Positions 37,101-45,830 are shown, counted from the first letter of the stretch. The stretch: 64,000 nt of DNA from Moraxella caviae (GCF_002014985.1 NZ_MUXU01000034.1:62001-126000), one strand, 5' to 3'. Notes: generated from the letters alone by a model not told the origin. Translations and numbers: made by a program.

Positions 37101-38404
37101 TCTTCTGAATACAAGCGAATGCACACACCTTCACCGATGCGCCCACAACGCCCCTTGCGCTGATTGGCGCTGGCTTGACTGATGGCTTCAATCGGCAAGC
37201 GCTGAATGCGTGAGCGATAATTATAACGACTGATACGCGCAAAACCTAAGTCAATCACATAATAAATGTTTGGCACGGTCAGCGCCGTTTCGGCAACGTT
37301 TGTGGCGATGATGATGCGCCGCCCTTTGCCCGATGGCGCAAAAATCCGCTGCTGCTCGGCATAGCTTTGGCGTGCAAACAAAGGCAGCACTTCGGTATGC
37401 GCTGGTGCGTGCGCCGCCAAGATGTCTTGCAATTCACGAATTTCAGCTTCCGTGCTGGCAAAAATCAAAATGTCGGATTTTTCTGGATGCCCTTTTTTGC
37501 GTGCATCTTCAAAGCACTCTGCCACCGCCGCTGTCAAAGCTCTAGGCAGATTATCTTCCATTTCATCAAAGGCGTCATCATCATGGCTGCGCACGATTTG
37601 GTCGGTCAAAGGACGATAGCGCACTTCCACAGGATAGCTGCGCCCCTGCACATTGATGATCGGCACGCTTTTACCCGCTGGCAAACCTGCGCCAAAATAA
37701 TCAGCAAACCTTTGTGTGTCCAGCGTTGCTGAAGTGATGATGACTTTTAAATCAGGGCGTTTTGGCAAAAGCCGCTTTAAATAACCCAAAATAAAATCAA
37801 TATTTAGGCTGCGTTCGTGCGCTTCGTCAATGATGATGGTGTCGTATTTGCTCAAAAACTTATCGTGCGCAAGCTCAGCAAGCAAAATACCGTCCGTCAT
37901 CAGCTTAACAAGGCTATGCGCACCGCCTTCTTCGGTAAAGCGCACTTTAAAACTCACCGTTTGCCCAAGTTTCTCGCCAAGCTCATCAGCAATGCGTGTC
38001 GCCACCGAACGCGCGGCAAGTCTTCTAGGCTGCGTATGCCCAATTTGCCCTGTGATACCACGCCCAGCCAGCATGGCAAGTTTGGGCAGCTGCGTGGTTT
38101 TGCCTGAACCTGTCTCGCCCGCCACGATGATGACTTGGTGCGTCTTAATGGCGTGAATGATGTCGGCTGCCATGGCGGTTACTGGCAAATCAGGGTTTAA
38201 TTTATCCGCCAAATCGCTTGGCACGCTGGCAATGCGCGCCGACACCGCCGCCGATGAACGCTCAATCACGCCATCTAAATGCGCTTGTTTTTTGCTCTTG
38301 TTTTCGCCATCAAGTTTTTTAATTTCTTGGCGCAAACGCTGGATATAATGGCGGTCTTTGGCAAGAATGTTTGGTGAATGCGTGCTGTTTTTTTGTGTAT
38401 TCAT
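34172..38404 (-). CDS. hrpA: ATP-dependent RNA helicase HrpA
   Basis: A 1410-aa DEAH-box helicase. Walker A GETGSGKTTQ is at about 96-105, DEAH in IIIDEAHERSLN at about 193, and the motif VI region is QRKGRCGRIGEGVCIRLYS. A long C-terminal region with the HrpA-specific domain follows (e.g. IPSHIASAKAFEDWLGELGD, and the terminal ARDPRFAEYRWLVEEYRI-like block). HrpA has been linked to rescue of stalled ribosomes in E. coli. The length is slightly above the E. coli protein (1300 aa). Start: ATG 38404 is chosen; the frame also opens at a TTG 81 nt upstream. Confidence 0.95.
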   Translation of the reverse strand: MNTQKNSTHSPNILAKDRHYIQRLRQEIKKLDGENKSKKQAHLDGVIERSSAAVSARIASVPSDLADKLNPDLPVTAMAADIIHAIKTHQVIIVAGETGSGKTTQLPKLAMLAGRGITGQIGHTQPRRLAARSVATRIADELGEKLGQTVSFKVRFTEEGGAHSLVKLMTDGILLAELAHDKFLSKYDTIIIDEAHERSLNIDFILGYLKRLLPKRPDLKVIITSATLDTQRFADYFGAGLPAGKSVPIINVQGRSYPVEVRYRPLTDQIVRSHDDDAFDEMEDNLPRALTAAVAECFEDARKKGHPEKSDILIFASTEAEIRELQDILAAHAPAHTEVLPLFARQSYAEQQRIFAPSGKGRRIIIATNVAETALTVPNIYYVIDLGFARISRYNYRSRIQRLPIEAISQASANQRKGRCGRIGEGVCIRLYSEEDFLARPEFTEPEILRTNLASVILQMENLGLGNVADFEFITPPDFRLINDGKKLLHELGAINDKPTKTAAKKRKFTPSALTTIGKQMARMPIDPRLARMLIAGDTFDCLADMLVIVSALAVQDVRERPAAKQMQADQKHALFRKENSDFLFYVELFDVLFNAHEMHGGEKLSGNARKNFAKKHYLSFVRIKEWQKTHEQLSRMMAELGFVIAKQSDEKLAEQTTQNKDAQTKNTRLSLKNKDKSRKISPSVKIADPKAVHYANIHRALLTALLSFVAHKTDTVGEYLMARSQKARIFPASILHKKGVEWLLAFEVVETSQVYMRCLAKIEPEWVLASAGELLKYHYYEPHWSKKTGRVRAFAQISLFGLVITHKQPVNFEQIDIAASREIFIRDGLVADNYPKPLPFLTHNHAKIAEAIKIEDKLRRRDLLVDEENLYQFYEAKIPSHIASAKAFEDWLGELGDDGLLYFSDEDVLNENAKAGKEFPEFWQLGALKLPLSYVFDPSSDDDGVSVRVPIKALSQLDSVDLLWGIAGWRDELVLQLLKSLPKDIRRHIVPIPDTADKIFDKLDKSGTFGLLDQLCAALAQLGVQANPSDFNVASIDKYLQPLVCVLDEKNRVIDKGRDLAKLQARHKSETGVVVAAAEGVHDTFPEYFSFVRSRHTAGVVMQEFSALASDDTQGKSAGNQAKNSHKVAIHQFTDLKTAINTHKKGVLTLIKGKLGAKQKQLASQIDKAFKLAFAPLGDLEQLKTLVIDATLQATLDLHGVNFVKADFDRANADGTNFEKGNHDRSAIAAICDDKMSKTLEILPLTSDEFEHTQKVVVAQFLSVGQTVLKTLKDIYTTWQTVRGQLLMLDREVFGESIDDAEDQLDDLALADFIYRLDFSQWQQYPRYLQALKIRLERLPNNLDGDLDGVYLLDEHMERLANRAHDPRFAEYRWLVEEYRINLFAQPMKTLAAVSPKRLEKLWAQLMTR

Positions 38405-38594
38405 TGATGATTGCTGTGATGATTTATCAGGTAATTTGTTGGATAATGTATTGAGTGAGTTTCTGGCGTTTGTTTTAACAAACAACTCTTTTATAAGCGA
38501 TGATAAAATTTGTGTGTTATAATGGCGCTTATTTTACCATTAGCAAGCCGATTTGTCTTTTTTGTAAGCAAATCTTTATAACGATAACGACTTT

Positions 38595-39260
38595 ATGAAC
38601 GAATCTTTGAATGTGTTAAGCCTGATTGCCCAAGCCAGCGTGCTGGTGCAAATTGTGATGGCGCTGCTTGTGGCGCTGTCTTTTGTCAGCTGGGTGCTGA
38701 TTTTTCGTTTTGCTGGCAAATTGGGCAGTACGGCACGCTTTGATGAGCGGTTTGTGGCGTGGTTTGACGCCAATCCATCGCTTGATGACAAATATCAAAG
38801 CGTACAAGCCGAACGTGAAAAATCAGGACTAGAGGCGATTTTTGATACAGGCGTGCGCACTTTTACCACCGCCAGACAAACACACAATGCCGAACAAGCC
38901 GCCGCCATCACTGAGCGCAGTCTGCGCAGCCAGCTTGGCAAAGAGCAAGGCGAGATGGAACGTGGGCTGTCGTGGCTTGCCAGTATTGGTTCGGTGTCGC
39001 CTTACATCGGTCTTTTTGGTACGGTTTGGGGCATTATGAACGCTTTTATTGGCTTGTCAGACGTGGGCAGCGCAAGCCTTGCCACAGTCGCGCCCGGCAT
39101 TGCTGAAGCCTTGATTGCCACGGCGATTGGTCTGTTTGCCGCCATTCCAGCAAGCCTAGCTTTCAACCATTTCACCGCCAAGGCACAGGCTTTGCACGAG
39201 CTGCGTGCGCTGTTTTGCGATGATTTGCTTGCCGCTTTGCTGCTGAAAGACAAGCCATAA
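38595..39260 (+). CDS. tolQ: Tol-Pal system proton channel protein TolQ
   Basis: A 221-aa member of the MotA/TolQ/ExbB family. One N-terminal span (VLVQIVMALLVALSFVSWVL), a cytoplasmic loop, then two closely spaced spans with the family hallmark LSWLASIGSVSPYIGLFGTVWGIMNAF and the pore segment GIAEALIATAIGLFAAIPAS. Together with TolR it uses the proton gradient to drive TolA. Upstream ybgC is absent; hrpA diverges. A TATAAT lies about 70 nt before the start. It could be ExbB, but the following tolR-tolA-tolB genes settle it as TolQ. Confidence 0.93.
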   Translation: MNESLNVLSLIAQASVLVQIVMALLVALSFVSWVLIFRFAGKLGSTARFDERFVAWFDANPSLDDKYQSVQAEREKSGLEAIFDTGVRTFTTARQTHNAEQAAAITERSLRSQLGKEQGEMERGLSWLASIGSVSPYIGLFGTVWGIMNAFIGLSDVGSASLATVAPGIAEALIATAIGLFAAIPASLAFNHFTAKAQALHELRALFCDDLLAALLLKDKP

Positions 39261-39284
39261 AAAACAAACCATAAACCTAATAAC

Positions 39285-39345
39285 TTTAAGAAAATCTAAA
39301 CTTGTGGCGGATAAATTTTCTACCAATTATTTAGATTTTCTTAAA
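39285..39345. repeat. 16-bp perfect inverted repeat between tolQ and tolR
   Basis: TTTAAGAAAATCTAAA at 39285-39300 and its exact reverse complement TTTAGATTTTCTTAAA at 39330-39345, separated by 29 nt. It lies in the tolQ-tolR gap, 43 nt before the tolR start. In RNA it would form a long AT-rich hairpin; it lacks a GC core and a clean T-run for a normal terminator. Confidence 0.8.
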
Positions 39346-39387
39346 ATAAAAATATAATTTTACCGCCATTTTCACCAAAATAACACT

Positions 39388-39831
39388 ATGAATCGCACGC
39401 CTTATTCTCGCCAAAAACCTGCTCTTAACGCCAGCATGAATGTCGTGCCTTATATTGATGTCATGCTGGTGCTGCTGGTGATTTTTATGGTTACTGCGCC
39501 CATGCTCACCACAGGCGTGAAGGTGGATTTGCCAAAAGCCGCCACGCAAAATCTTGACACGGCGGACGAATTGCCTGTACTGATTGCCATGACGGCAGAC
39601 GGCTCACTGTTTGTCAGCCACAGCAAGGCGATGGATATGGCGGTGAGCCGTGATGATTTGCCAATGCTCTTAAATCAGCTTGCCAATGAACGCGCCGCAA
39701 AAGGTGCTACTTTACGCGTACTCATCAATGCCGATGGCGCAATCGCTTATCAGCAAATCATGTCGCTGATGGCGCAAGTACAAGCCGCTGGCATTGACGA
39801 AGTGGCATTGGTAAGCGATGGCAATCAGTGA
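39388..39831 (+). CDS. tolR: Tol-Pal system protein TolR
   Basis: A 147-aa ExbD/TolR family protein: short cytoplasmic N terminus, a single span (MNVVPYIDVMLVLLVIFMVTAPML) carrying the key Asp in YIDVMLV, and a periplasmic domain ending AGIDEVALVSDGNQ. It acts in the TolQ-TolR motor. It is unusually far (127 nt) from tolQ, the gap being filled by a perfect inverted repeat, while tolA follows after 212 nt. Confidence 0.94.
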   Translation: MNRTPYSRQKPALNASMNVVPYIDVMLVLLVIFMVTAPMLTTGVKVDLPKAATQNLDTADELPVLIAMTADGSLFVSHSKAMDMAVSRDDLPMLLNQLANERAAKGATLRVLINADGAIAYQQIMSLMAQVQAAGIDEVALVSDGNQ

Positions 39832-40043
39832 TGGATAGATTTATTAAACTCTTAAGAAATTTGGTGCGGTATTATTTAATTTAGATTTATAATAGAATTT
39901 ACTCATACAATAAAATTATTCAGTTTTTATTAAAAATACTGCCAAATAGTATCTTAAAAATCCACAAATCACGAACCAAAATCACAACCACACAAACCCA
40001 TATAACAGCAACAGCTACACAGCCAGCCAAACCCAAATTCACC

Positions 40044-40904
40044 ATGCAAACACCAAAAACCCACGCCAAGCCCAACAAAACCGCCATCGTCCTGCCTGTT
40101 TTTGGCAGTACGCTTTTGCACGCGGGCGTTTTTGTGGCGGTGGCAGTTTTTGGTGCGGTGCGCGCCTTGCCAGAGCCAAGCGTTACCCAAACCCAGCTGG
40201 CAAGCGGCGCTGAATTTAACGACATCAAATCGGCACTCGCTGCACACATTGCCAAAAATACCATAGCAGAAAAACAAACCGCAAGCACACACCAAAAGCC
40301 AAGCGCTTCTACCACGCAGCCAGCGGCATTTCATGACTTTCCACGCACGGCGCAGTACGACACGCAGTTTGACGACTTGGCAAATTGGGAAAGCACTTGG
40401 AGCAGCGACTGGGACGCGCCAGCCATCAGCGATGATGAATTTGCCGAGCGTTTTGCCGCCAATGCTGAAAAACAAGCGCAAATCAACGCCCTTTTGGACG
40501 ACAAACCACGCCCAAACCCAGCCGATAACACCGATAATAACACCAACACCAAAGACAGTAGTAAAACCACCCAAAACGCCAATGCCGATGGTGCGCCTGC
40601 CACACCAAAGGTGCAAAAAATCGTCAGCAAAGCCGAACGTGAACAAGCTGGTAAAAGCGCCGCTGGTCGCATTTTCACACGCTGGGAGCAGACCCAAAGC
40701 CACGCCCAAGCGGGCAAAAGCCTAAAAGCCACCATCTCACTAGACGCAGCGGGCAACGTCTTACAAATCCGCTTTGGTGCTGGCGATAAAGAGCTACAGC
40801 CATTTATCGAACAAGCCATCAGACAAAGCTCACCTTTGCACGAGCTGGCTGGCATGATGGAAAGTTTGACCATTGAATTTAACACCACGCCACCAAGAGA
40901 TTAA
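40044..40904 (+). CDS. tolA: TolA-like cell envelope protein
   Basis: A 286-aa protein with one N-terminal span (VLPVFGSTLLHAGVFVAVAV), a hydrophilic middle and a C-terminal TonB/TolA-type domain (GRIFTRWEQTQSHAQAGKSL, then KATISLDAAGNVLQIRFGAG). It would connect the TolQR motor to TolB and the outer membrane. The middle domain is short and Asn/Thr/Asp-rich (RPNPADNTDNNTNTKDSSKT) instead of the long Ala/Lys helix of E. coli TolA (421 aa). The assignment rests on topology and on its place between tolR and tolB. A 246-aa frame opposite it is a shadow. Confidence 0.85.
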   Translation: MQTPKTHAKPNKTAIVLPVFGSTLLHAGVFVAVAVFGAVRALPEPSVTQTQLASGAEFNDIKSALAAHIAKNTIAEKQTASTHQKPSASTTQPAAFHDFPRTAQYDTQFDDLANWESTWSSDWDAPAISDDEFAERFAANAEKQAQINALLDDKPRPNPADNTDNNTNTKDSSKTTQNANADGAPATPKVQKIVSKAEREQAGKSAAGRIFTRWEQTQSHAQAGKSLKATISLDAAGNVLQIRFGAGDKELQPFIEQAIRQSSPLHELAGMMESLTIEFNTTPPRD

Positions 40905-41158
40905 GTGCGCTTGTGTCAATCTGTCAAAATCAGCGCGATACGGCGGTTTGTAAAATTTTGCCAAATGGATTGCTTGTCAAGTTTGTTTTACCGAATTAAA
41001 GTACGACAAAAACTTAACCAAACTTGCCAAACTACACAATCCGCCCAACTTCACCCCACTCACATAATTTCGCACAACATAAAACAACACAAAAATCATG
41101 GCGAAATCACGCATAGCATTGTAAAATAGCGCACAATCTCTTAAAAAATTTAAAATTT

Positions 41159-42463
41159 ATGAAATTCACCACTTTTCAGTCGCTGTTTTCACCTGCGGTA
41201 AAGACCTTTACCATTTCTGCCTGCGCTTTGGTTGGCGTTATCGCCCATGCCAACCCAAACATCAGCGCGCATTATGACAACAATGACGAGCTGGTGCTAA
41301 GCGTCAGTCGTGCAGGCGTCATCAATCACGCCATCGCCATTGCGCCTTTTGTGGGTGATGGCGCACTTTCTAGCGCACTTGCCAAGACCTTAAATGGCGA
41401 ACTTCATGCCACAGCGTCTGGATTGCCCGTGCCAAACGCCACCAGTCAAAGCGTCAGCCAAAGCCTAACAACGTGGCAACAAGCAGGTTTTCGCTATGTA
41501 CTTACAGGCAGTGCGCATTCTTTGGCGGGTGCAAAACGTGCGCTGCGTTATGAATTGATAGACGTAGAAACAGGCAAAACCGTACTGAGTGGCGATGAAT
41601 TTATGGACAGCACCCCACAAGCCAAAGAAACCGCCGCTGCCAAAATCAGCGAACGCATTCACCAAGCCATCACAGGCAAGGCAGGCGATTTTACAGGGCA
41701 GATTGCTTATGTTGCCGAACAAGGGCGCGGCGCACAAAAAACGTCCAGCCTAATTCTTGCCACACCAAACGGCACGACGCTGCGCACACTCACCCAAGTG
41801 CAAGGCTCGATTTTCTCACCGACTTTCTCACCTGATGGCACGCGCATCGCCTATTCGGTGCAGCGCACGGACGGCTTGCCTGTCATTTATGTGCAGCGCA
41901 CGGACGGCAGCACGCCAGAGCTTGCCACGCCATTTAAAGGCAATAATCTTGGCGCATCTTTTTCGCCTGATGGCACAAAATTGCTCTTTTCTGGCAGCCA
42001 CGAAAACCACAACCCAAACATTTACGAATTGGACTTGATTGCTCGCACGCTGACACGCCGCACCAATTTGGCAGGCGCAGAAAACTCGCCCAGCTATTTG
42101 CCAGACGGCAGCGGCTTTATCTTTAGCGCGGACAATGGCTCACGCACGCCTAAGCTGTACCGCTACCGCTTTAGCGATGGCAAAATCGCACCGCTTGGCT
42201 TGACAGGCACCAACCCTAAGCCCAGCCAAGACGGCACACGCCTAACCTATGTGCAAGGCGGCCGAGTTATGCTGGCAAACCTAAATGGCGCAAACGCGCA
42301 AAGCGTCGGAACCGCTGGCACGGACACATTGGCAAGTTTCTCGCCCAGCGGTCAGCGCCTGCTGTACGCCACAGGCAGCACGCTCACCATCGCATCACCA
42401 GACGGCAAAAAACGCCAAATCCGCCTAAACGCCACAACCGTGCGAGACCCTGCATGGCGCTGA
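41159..42463 (+). CDS. tolB: Tol-Pal system beta-propeller protein TolB
   Basis: A 434-aa periplasmic protein. The signal peptide (TFTISACALVGVIAHA) ends at AHA, about residue 31. The N-terminal alpha/beta domain holds the FRYVLTGSAHSLAGAKRALR region, followed by a six-bladed propeller with repeated blade signatures: SPTFSPDGTRIAYSVQR, ASFSPDGTKLLFSGSHE and PSYLPDGSGFIFSADNG. The stop codon overlaps the start of the next lipoprotein gene (TGATG), so the two are translationally coupled. Confidence 0.95.
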   Translation: MKFTTFQSLFSPAVKTFTISACALVGVIAHANPNISAHYDNNDELVLSVSRAGVINHAIAIAPFVGDGALSSALAKTLNGELHATASGLPVPNATSQSVSQSLTTWQQAGFRYVLTGSAHSLAGAKRALRYELIDVETGKTVLSGDEFMDSTPQAKETAAAKISERIHQAITGKAGDFTGQIAYVAEQGRGAQKTSSLILATPNGTTLRTLTQVQGSIFSPTFSPDGTRIAYSVQRTDGLPVIYVQRTDGSTPELATPFKGNNLGASFSPDGTKLLFSGSHENHNPNIYELDLIARTLTRRTNLAGAENSPSYLPDGSGFIFSADNGSRTPKLYRYRFSDGKIAPLGLTGTNPKPSQDGTRLTYVQGGRVMLANLNGANAQSVGTAGTDTLASFSPSGQRLLYATGSTLTIASPDGKKRQIRLNATTVRDPAWR

Positions 42464-42834
42464 TGTCTTTATCACTGGCTAAGTTTTTGCGCACTGGGAA
42501 AACTCGCTCACTAAGTGCATTTGCCGTCATGGCAAGTGGTGCGCTGCTTGTCGGCTGTCAGCACGTTCAGCTGGCACACAGCCCCATTCCTGTCAGTGCG
42601 CCCACCGCCATCAATGCCAAAAATACACCACAACACACAAGCGGTGCGCACAATTATGTACATGACCGTTTGCAAAATCGTTTGCCAAGCGGCTTACAAA
42701 ATCATGCAAAGTCAAAGCACTTACAAAGAACTTCCAATGCAACTACACCAAGCACCCTACCCATAAAAAACCGCACTAAATCCACACCAGCCAAGGAATT
42801 GGACGATTTTTTTATTTTGGAAAGTTGGTTTTGA
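42463..42834 (+). CDS. Short lipoprotein at the usual pal position (no OmpA domain)
   Basis: A 123-aa protein starting at the ATG that overlaps the tolB stop by one base. A basic N terminus and hydrophobic stretch SAFAVMASGALLVGC give a lipoprotein signal with lipidated Cys32. The mature part of about 90 residues is low in hydrophobics, rich in His, Asn, Thr and Pro, and ends DDFFILESWF. The peptidoglycan-binding OmpA-like domain that defines Pal is missing, in this frame and in the 190 bp downstream. It could be a Pal stand-in, an unrelated lipoprotein, or the remains of pal. The function is unknown. Confidence 0.7.
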   Translation: MSLSLAKFLRTGKTRSLSAFAVMASGALLVGCQHVQLAHSPIPVSAPTAINAKNTPQHTSGAHNYVHDRLQNRLPSGLQNHAKSKHLQRTSNATTPSTLPIKNRTKSTPAKELDDFFILESWF

Positions 42835-42925
42835 AGATTGGTTTTATAAGGCTGGTCAATCTTTGGTTGGTTAATAAATCAAGCAAACCTCACCAAGAAA
42901 TCATTTACAATAAATCCCCAAAACA

Positions 42926-42957
42926 AAAAACGACAACCCAGCTAAGTTGTCGTTTTT
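42926..42957. terminator. Bidirectional terminator after the tol operon
   Basis: AAAAACGACAAC (42926-42937) pairs perfectly with GTTGTCGTTTTT (42946-42957). It lies between convergent genes, the tol-operon lipoprotein (+) and the flavodoxin-like gene (-). Confidence 0.92.
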
Positions 42958-43027
42958 ATTAGGAATTCTTAATAATAAGAGCGAAATGCACTAAGGTTTT
43001 ATTTGCTGTTTTGATAAACCATTAAAA

Positions 43028-43606
43028 TCAGCGATTACCCACAAAGCGCAAAACCGTTTGCGCCAAATGCTCGCCAAACCAAAGCGCCGTTGCCATATCG
43101 CCTTCGCATGGCGTCTCTTCCACTGGCGCATCAATGGATTGCGTCATCAAGCCTAAAAAACTGGACAGACGGTTCAAATCCTGCTCGCTACTGCCCGTTG
43201 GCATAAGCGGCATACCCACCCAATTCATGCCGTGCTGCATGGCAAACAGCGTGATTTGCTGCAAAACCGCAAGTTTATCACCGCTTAAGCCGCCAGAATT
43301 GGCAAAGCCTGCGGCAAATTTCCCCTGCCAAGTGCGCGCCACCCAGCGCTTTGATGTGCTGTCCATAAATGCCTTGAATGCCGCCGTCACGCTGCCCATG
43401 TACACCGCACTGCCAAACACAATCAAATCCGCATTGTCCAAATACGCCCAGTCGTCATCACTAAGCTGCAAGATGTCCAGCGCCTTTGCGTCAAGCTGAG
43501 CATTTGCGCCACGAGCGATGGCGTGCGCCACACGGCGAGTGTGTCCATAACTGGAATGATACACGATGGCGATGGTCGGTGTGAAATCTTTGGTGATTGG
43601 GTTCAT
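43028..43606 (-). CDS. Flavodoxin-like NAD(P)H-dependent oxidoreductase family protein
   Basis: A 192-aa flavodoxin-fold protein. The FMN phosphate loop is YHSSYGHTRRVA near the N terminus. The second flavin-contact region is FGSAVYMGSVTAAFKAFMDS, followed by KFAAGFANSGGLSGDK. The pattern resembles the WrbA/quinone-reductase branch, which moves electrons from NAD(P)H to quinones, though it is not close enough by eye to name. It is monocistronic on the minus strand, ending before the shared terminator. Confidence 0.82.
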   Translation of the reverse strand: MNPITKDFTPTIAIVYHSSYGHTRRVAHAIARGANAQLDAKALDILQLSDDDWAYLDNADLIVFGSAVYMGSVTAAFKAFMDSTSKRWVARTWQGKFAAGFANSGGLSGDKLAVLQQITLFAMQHGMNWVGMPLMPTGSSEQDLNRLSSFLGLMTQSIDAPVEETPCEGDMATALWFGEHLAQTVLRFVGNR

Positions 43607-43720
43607 AATATTTTAGGATAATGATAAGAAGTATTATTAAGTTTATTTAAATAATAAAAACAAAATCTATTTTGTGCAGACGAAATAAGAATTAAAATTT
43701 TCTCAGCTGTATTGCCCATC

Positions 43721-44659
43721 TTATTGCCGCTTGACAATGATGGTTGCCATGCGTCCTGCGGCGGGCTTTTTGGCGTGAGTTTGCGCACGATACGAATAAA
43801 ATCTACCGTCTTGATAGCTGCACGGCACATCGTCATTCAGCACTTGCACGCCCAGCGTCAAAAGCTCAAGTTTTGCCAACGCCACCACATCAAGCCAGCA
43901 TTTTTCAGTATTATCGTGCGGCTTGGCGATGACGTTAAAAATCGCTTCAGCATTCATCGGTGCGCCATTTTGCGCCGCCAAACCCAGTGCTGCACAATCT
44001 GCAGCAATGCGCTGCACCAACGCCACGGGCATTTCATAAGACGGATAAGCAATGCACGCACCAATCACGGCAAAAATCTGCGCCCCATCATCACATTTGG
44101 CACGCAAAGCACGCACCGCATTCGCCACGATACCATTTGCCAGCCCTTGCCAGCCAGCATGAACACACGCCACGCTTGGCACACACTCGCCCACACGCGC
44201 AAACAGCGCAATCGGCACACAATCTGCCGTCATGATGGCAAGTCCTGCGCCTGCCTTGCTGCTAACAAGCGCATCAGCTGACTGCGGCAACAAACCATCG
44301 TCCACATCCACCACCACATCGCTGTGCGTTTGATTTAGCCAATGCAGTGATGATATTTGTGATGAATTGTCCGCTGCGTTTGCCAATTTATCGTGAATAT
44401 GCGCCAAAAGTCTGGCACGTCTTGTCAAAACCTGCGCACCATCATCGCCAACGTGCAAGCCAAAATTGCCACTGCCGTACAAATCTTGCAAGCCAAACTT
44501 ATCAAACTCGCCTGCCGTGGTCTGCCCCACCCACACTTGCTCGTCTTGGTATAAAGTCAGCACGTCAAAATCCGCCAAATTGTCTGCCCCTAGGCAAGTG
44601 TTTGGCGTGGCTGGCTGTGGCGTGCCATTAGAAAACATGGCAGGAAAATCAGCGTTCAT
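43721..44659 (-). CDS. pgeF: Laccase-domain protein PgeF/YfiH
   Basis: A 312-aa protein of the YfiH family, longer than the usual 240-260 aa because of an extended N-terminal region. Family blocks seen are GNFGLHVGDD, LNQTHSDVVVDVD, MTADCVPIALFA and ACVHAGWQGLANGI, the last three carrying the His and Cys residues that bind zinc. In E. coli this protein is reported to act in peptidoglycan editing; LACC1-type relatives cleave purine nucleosides. It follows rluD by about 90 nt on the same strand, the same order as in E. coli (rluD-yfiH). Confidence 0.92.
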   Translation of the reverse strand: MNADFPAMFSNGTPQPATPNTCLGADNLADFDVLTLYQDEQVWVGQTTAGEFDKFGLQDLYGSGNFGLHVGDDGAQVLTRRARLLAHIHDKLANAADNSSQISSLHWLNQTHSDVVVDVDDGLLPQSADALVSSKAGAGLAIMTADCVPIALFARVGECVPSVACVHAGWQGLANGIVANAVRALRAKCDDGAQIFAVIGACIAYPSYEMPVALVQRIAADCAALGLAAQNGAPMNAEAIFNVIAKPHDNTEKCWLDVVALAKLELLTLGVQVLNDDVPCSYQDGRFYSYRAQTHAKKPAAGRMATIIVKRQ

Positions 44660-44750
44660 ACGTTCATCGTTTTTGTTATAAGCATCGTTTTATTGAAAAC
44701 GTCGTTTTATCATCAATCGTCTTTGGCGAAAGATTAAAAAATCCCGGCCG

Positions 44751-45830
44751 TCATTCGGACAGCGCATCAATCAAAGCCTGCATATCCGCCGGCAAAGGCA
44801 CGCTAAATTCCAGCGGCTCGCCTGTGGCAGGGTGCGTAAATCCCAGCGTGTGTGCGTGCAGCGCTTGACGAGAAAAGCCTTGCACCGCAAGCCTTTGCGC
44901 CTGACTTAAGCCAGAGCGTACAGACGTGCCGTACACAGGATCGCCCACCAGCGCAAAGCCACAATGCGACAAATGCACACGAATTTGGTGCGTACGCCCC
45001 GTCTCCAAACGCACGTCCAAAAGGCTGTAGCGGTCGTTCAGCGCTTGCGCTTTGATGATGTGCGTAACCGCAGGTTTGCCGCCTTCACGCACCGCCATTT
45101 TGGTGCGCTGCGTTGGGTGGCGCGCGATGGGCAAATCAATGCGCGCTTGGCGCAAAATATCCACCGCCGCGCCCACCGCCACACATTGATAATGCCGATA
45201 CACCGATTTGTCCTTGAGCTGCGCCATTAAATCAAGCTGAGCTTTTTTGCTACGCGCCACCACCAAAAGCCCTGTGGTGTCCTTATCAATGCGATGCACC
45301 AAGCCCGCTCGTGGCAAACTTGCGTTATCAGGATAATGATACAACAACGCATTCACCAGCGTGCCTGTGCGATTGCCTGCTCCGGGGTGTACCACCATGC
45401 CAGCAGGCTTGTTAATCACCAGCACATCAGCGTCCGCATACACCACATCAATGGCGATATTTTCTGGCAAATCTTCAGAATGGCTGGCAAGCTGCGCATT
45501 TAGTGTCAGCTCATCGCCAATTTTCACGCGGTATTTTGGCTTTTCGTTTTTGTCATTGACAGTGAGTTTGCCATCGCCAATCCAATCTTGCAGCTGCACT
45601 CTGGAAAAATCCGCAAAAACTGTGGCTGCCACTTTATCAAGGCGTGCGCCTGCGTGCGCTTCATCAACGATATAACTGCGCTCAACCACTTGCAAGCCTT
45701 TATCCTCAAGGCTTTCGCCGTCCGCCACGCTCTCAAGCTCGTCAAATTCAGCGTCAGGATAAGCGTCAAAACTTCCATCATCACACGCTAAAATTTGTGC
45801 GCTGTGCGTCATTTCGCCTTGCTCACTCAT
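44751..45830 (-). CDS. rluD: 23S rRNA pseudouridine synthase RluD
   Basis: A 359-aa RluA-family enzyme that modifies uridines in helix 69 of 23S rRNA. An S4 RNA-binding domain is seen at about 55-115 (GARLDKVAATVFADFSRVQL), then the catalytic core with Asp182 in HRIDKDTTGLLVVA and the closing block TGRTHQIRVHLSHCGFALVG. It has an acidic N-terminal extension of about 50 residues (DAEFDELESVADGESLED). ATG 45830 is used; an in-frame TTG lies upstream and another ATG 18 nt downstream. Its neighbour is pgeF. Confidence 0.94.
   Translation of the reverse strand: MSEQGEMTHSAQILACDDGSFDAYPDAEFDELESVADGESLEDKGLQVVERSYIVDEAHAGARLDKVAATVFADFSRVQLQDWIGDGKLTVNDKNEKPKYRVKIGDELTLNAQLASHSEDLPENIAIDVVYADADVLVINKPAGMVVHPGAGNRTGTLVNALLYHYPDNASLPRAGLVHRIDKDTTGLLVVARSKKAQLDLMAQLKDKSVYRHYQCVAVGAAVDILRQARIDLPIARHPTQRTKMAVREGGKPAVTHIIKAQALNDRYSLLDVRLETGRTHQIRVHLSHCGFALVGDPVYGTSVRSGLSQAQRLAVQGFSRQALHAHTLGFTHPATGEPLEFSVPLPADMQALIDALSE

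Noticed and set aside
39969..40709. 246-aa minus-strand frame opposite tolA
   Set aside because: Trp/Cys/Gly/Val-rich composition typical of a reverse shadow; it lies wholly opposite a gene with a clear topology, and it has no family features.
43150..43180. GGTTCAAATCC, a tRNA T-loop-like string
   Set aside because: It falls inside the flavodoxin-like coding sequence, and no acceptor or anticodon arms can be folded around it.
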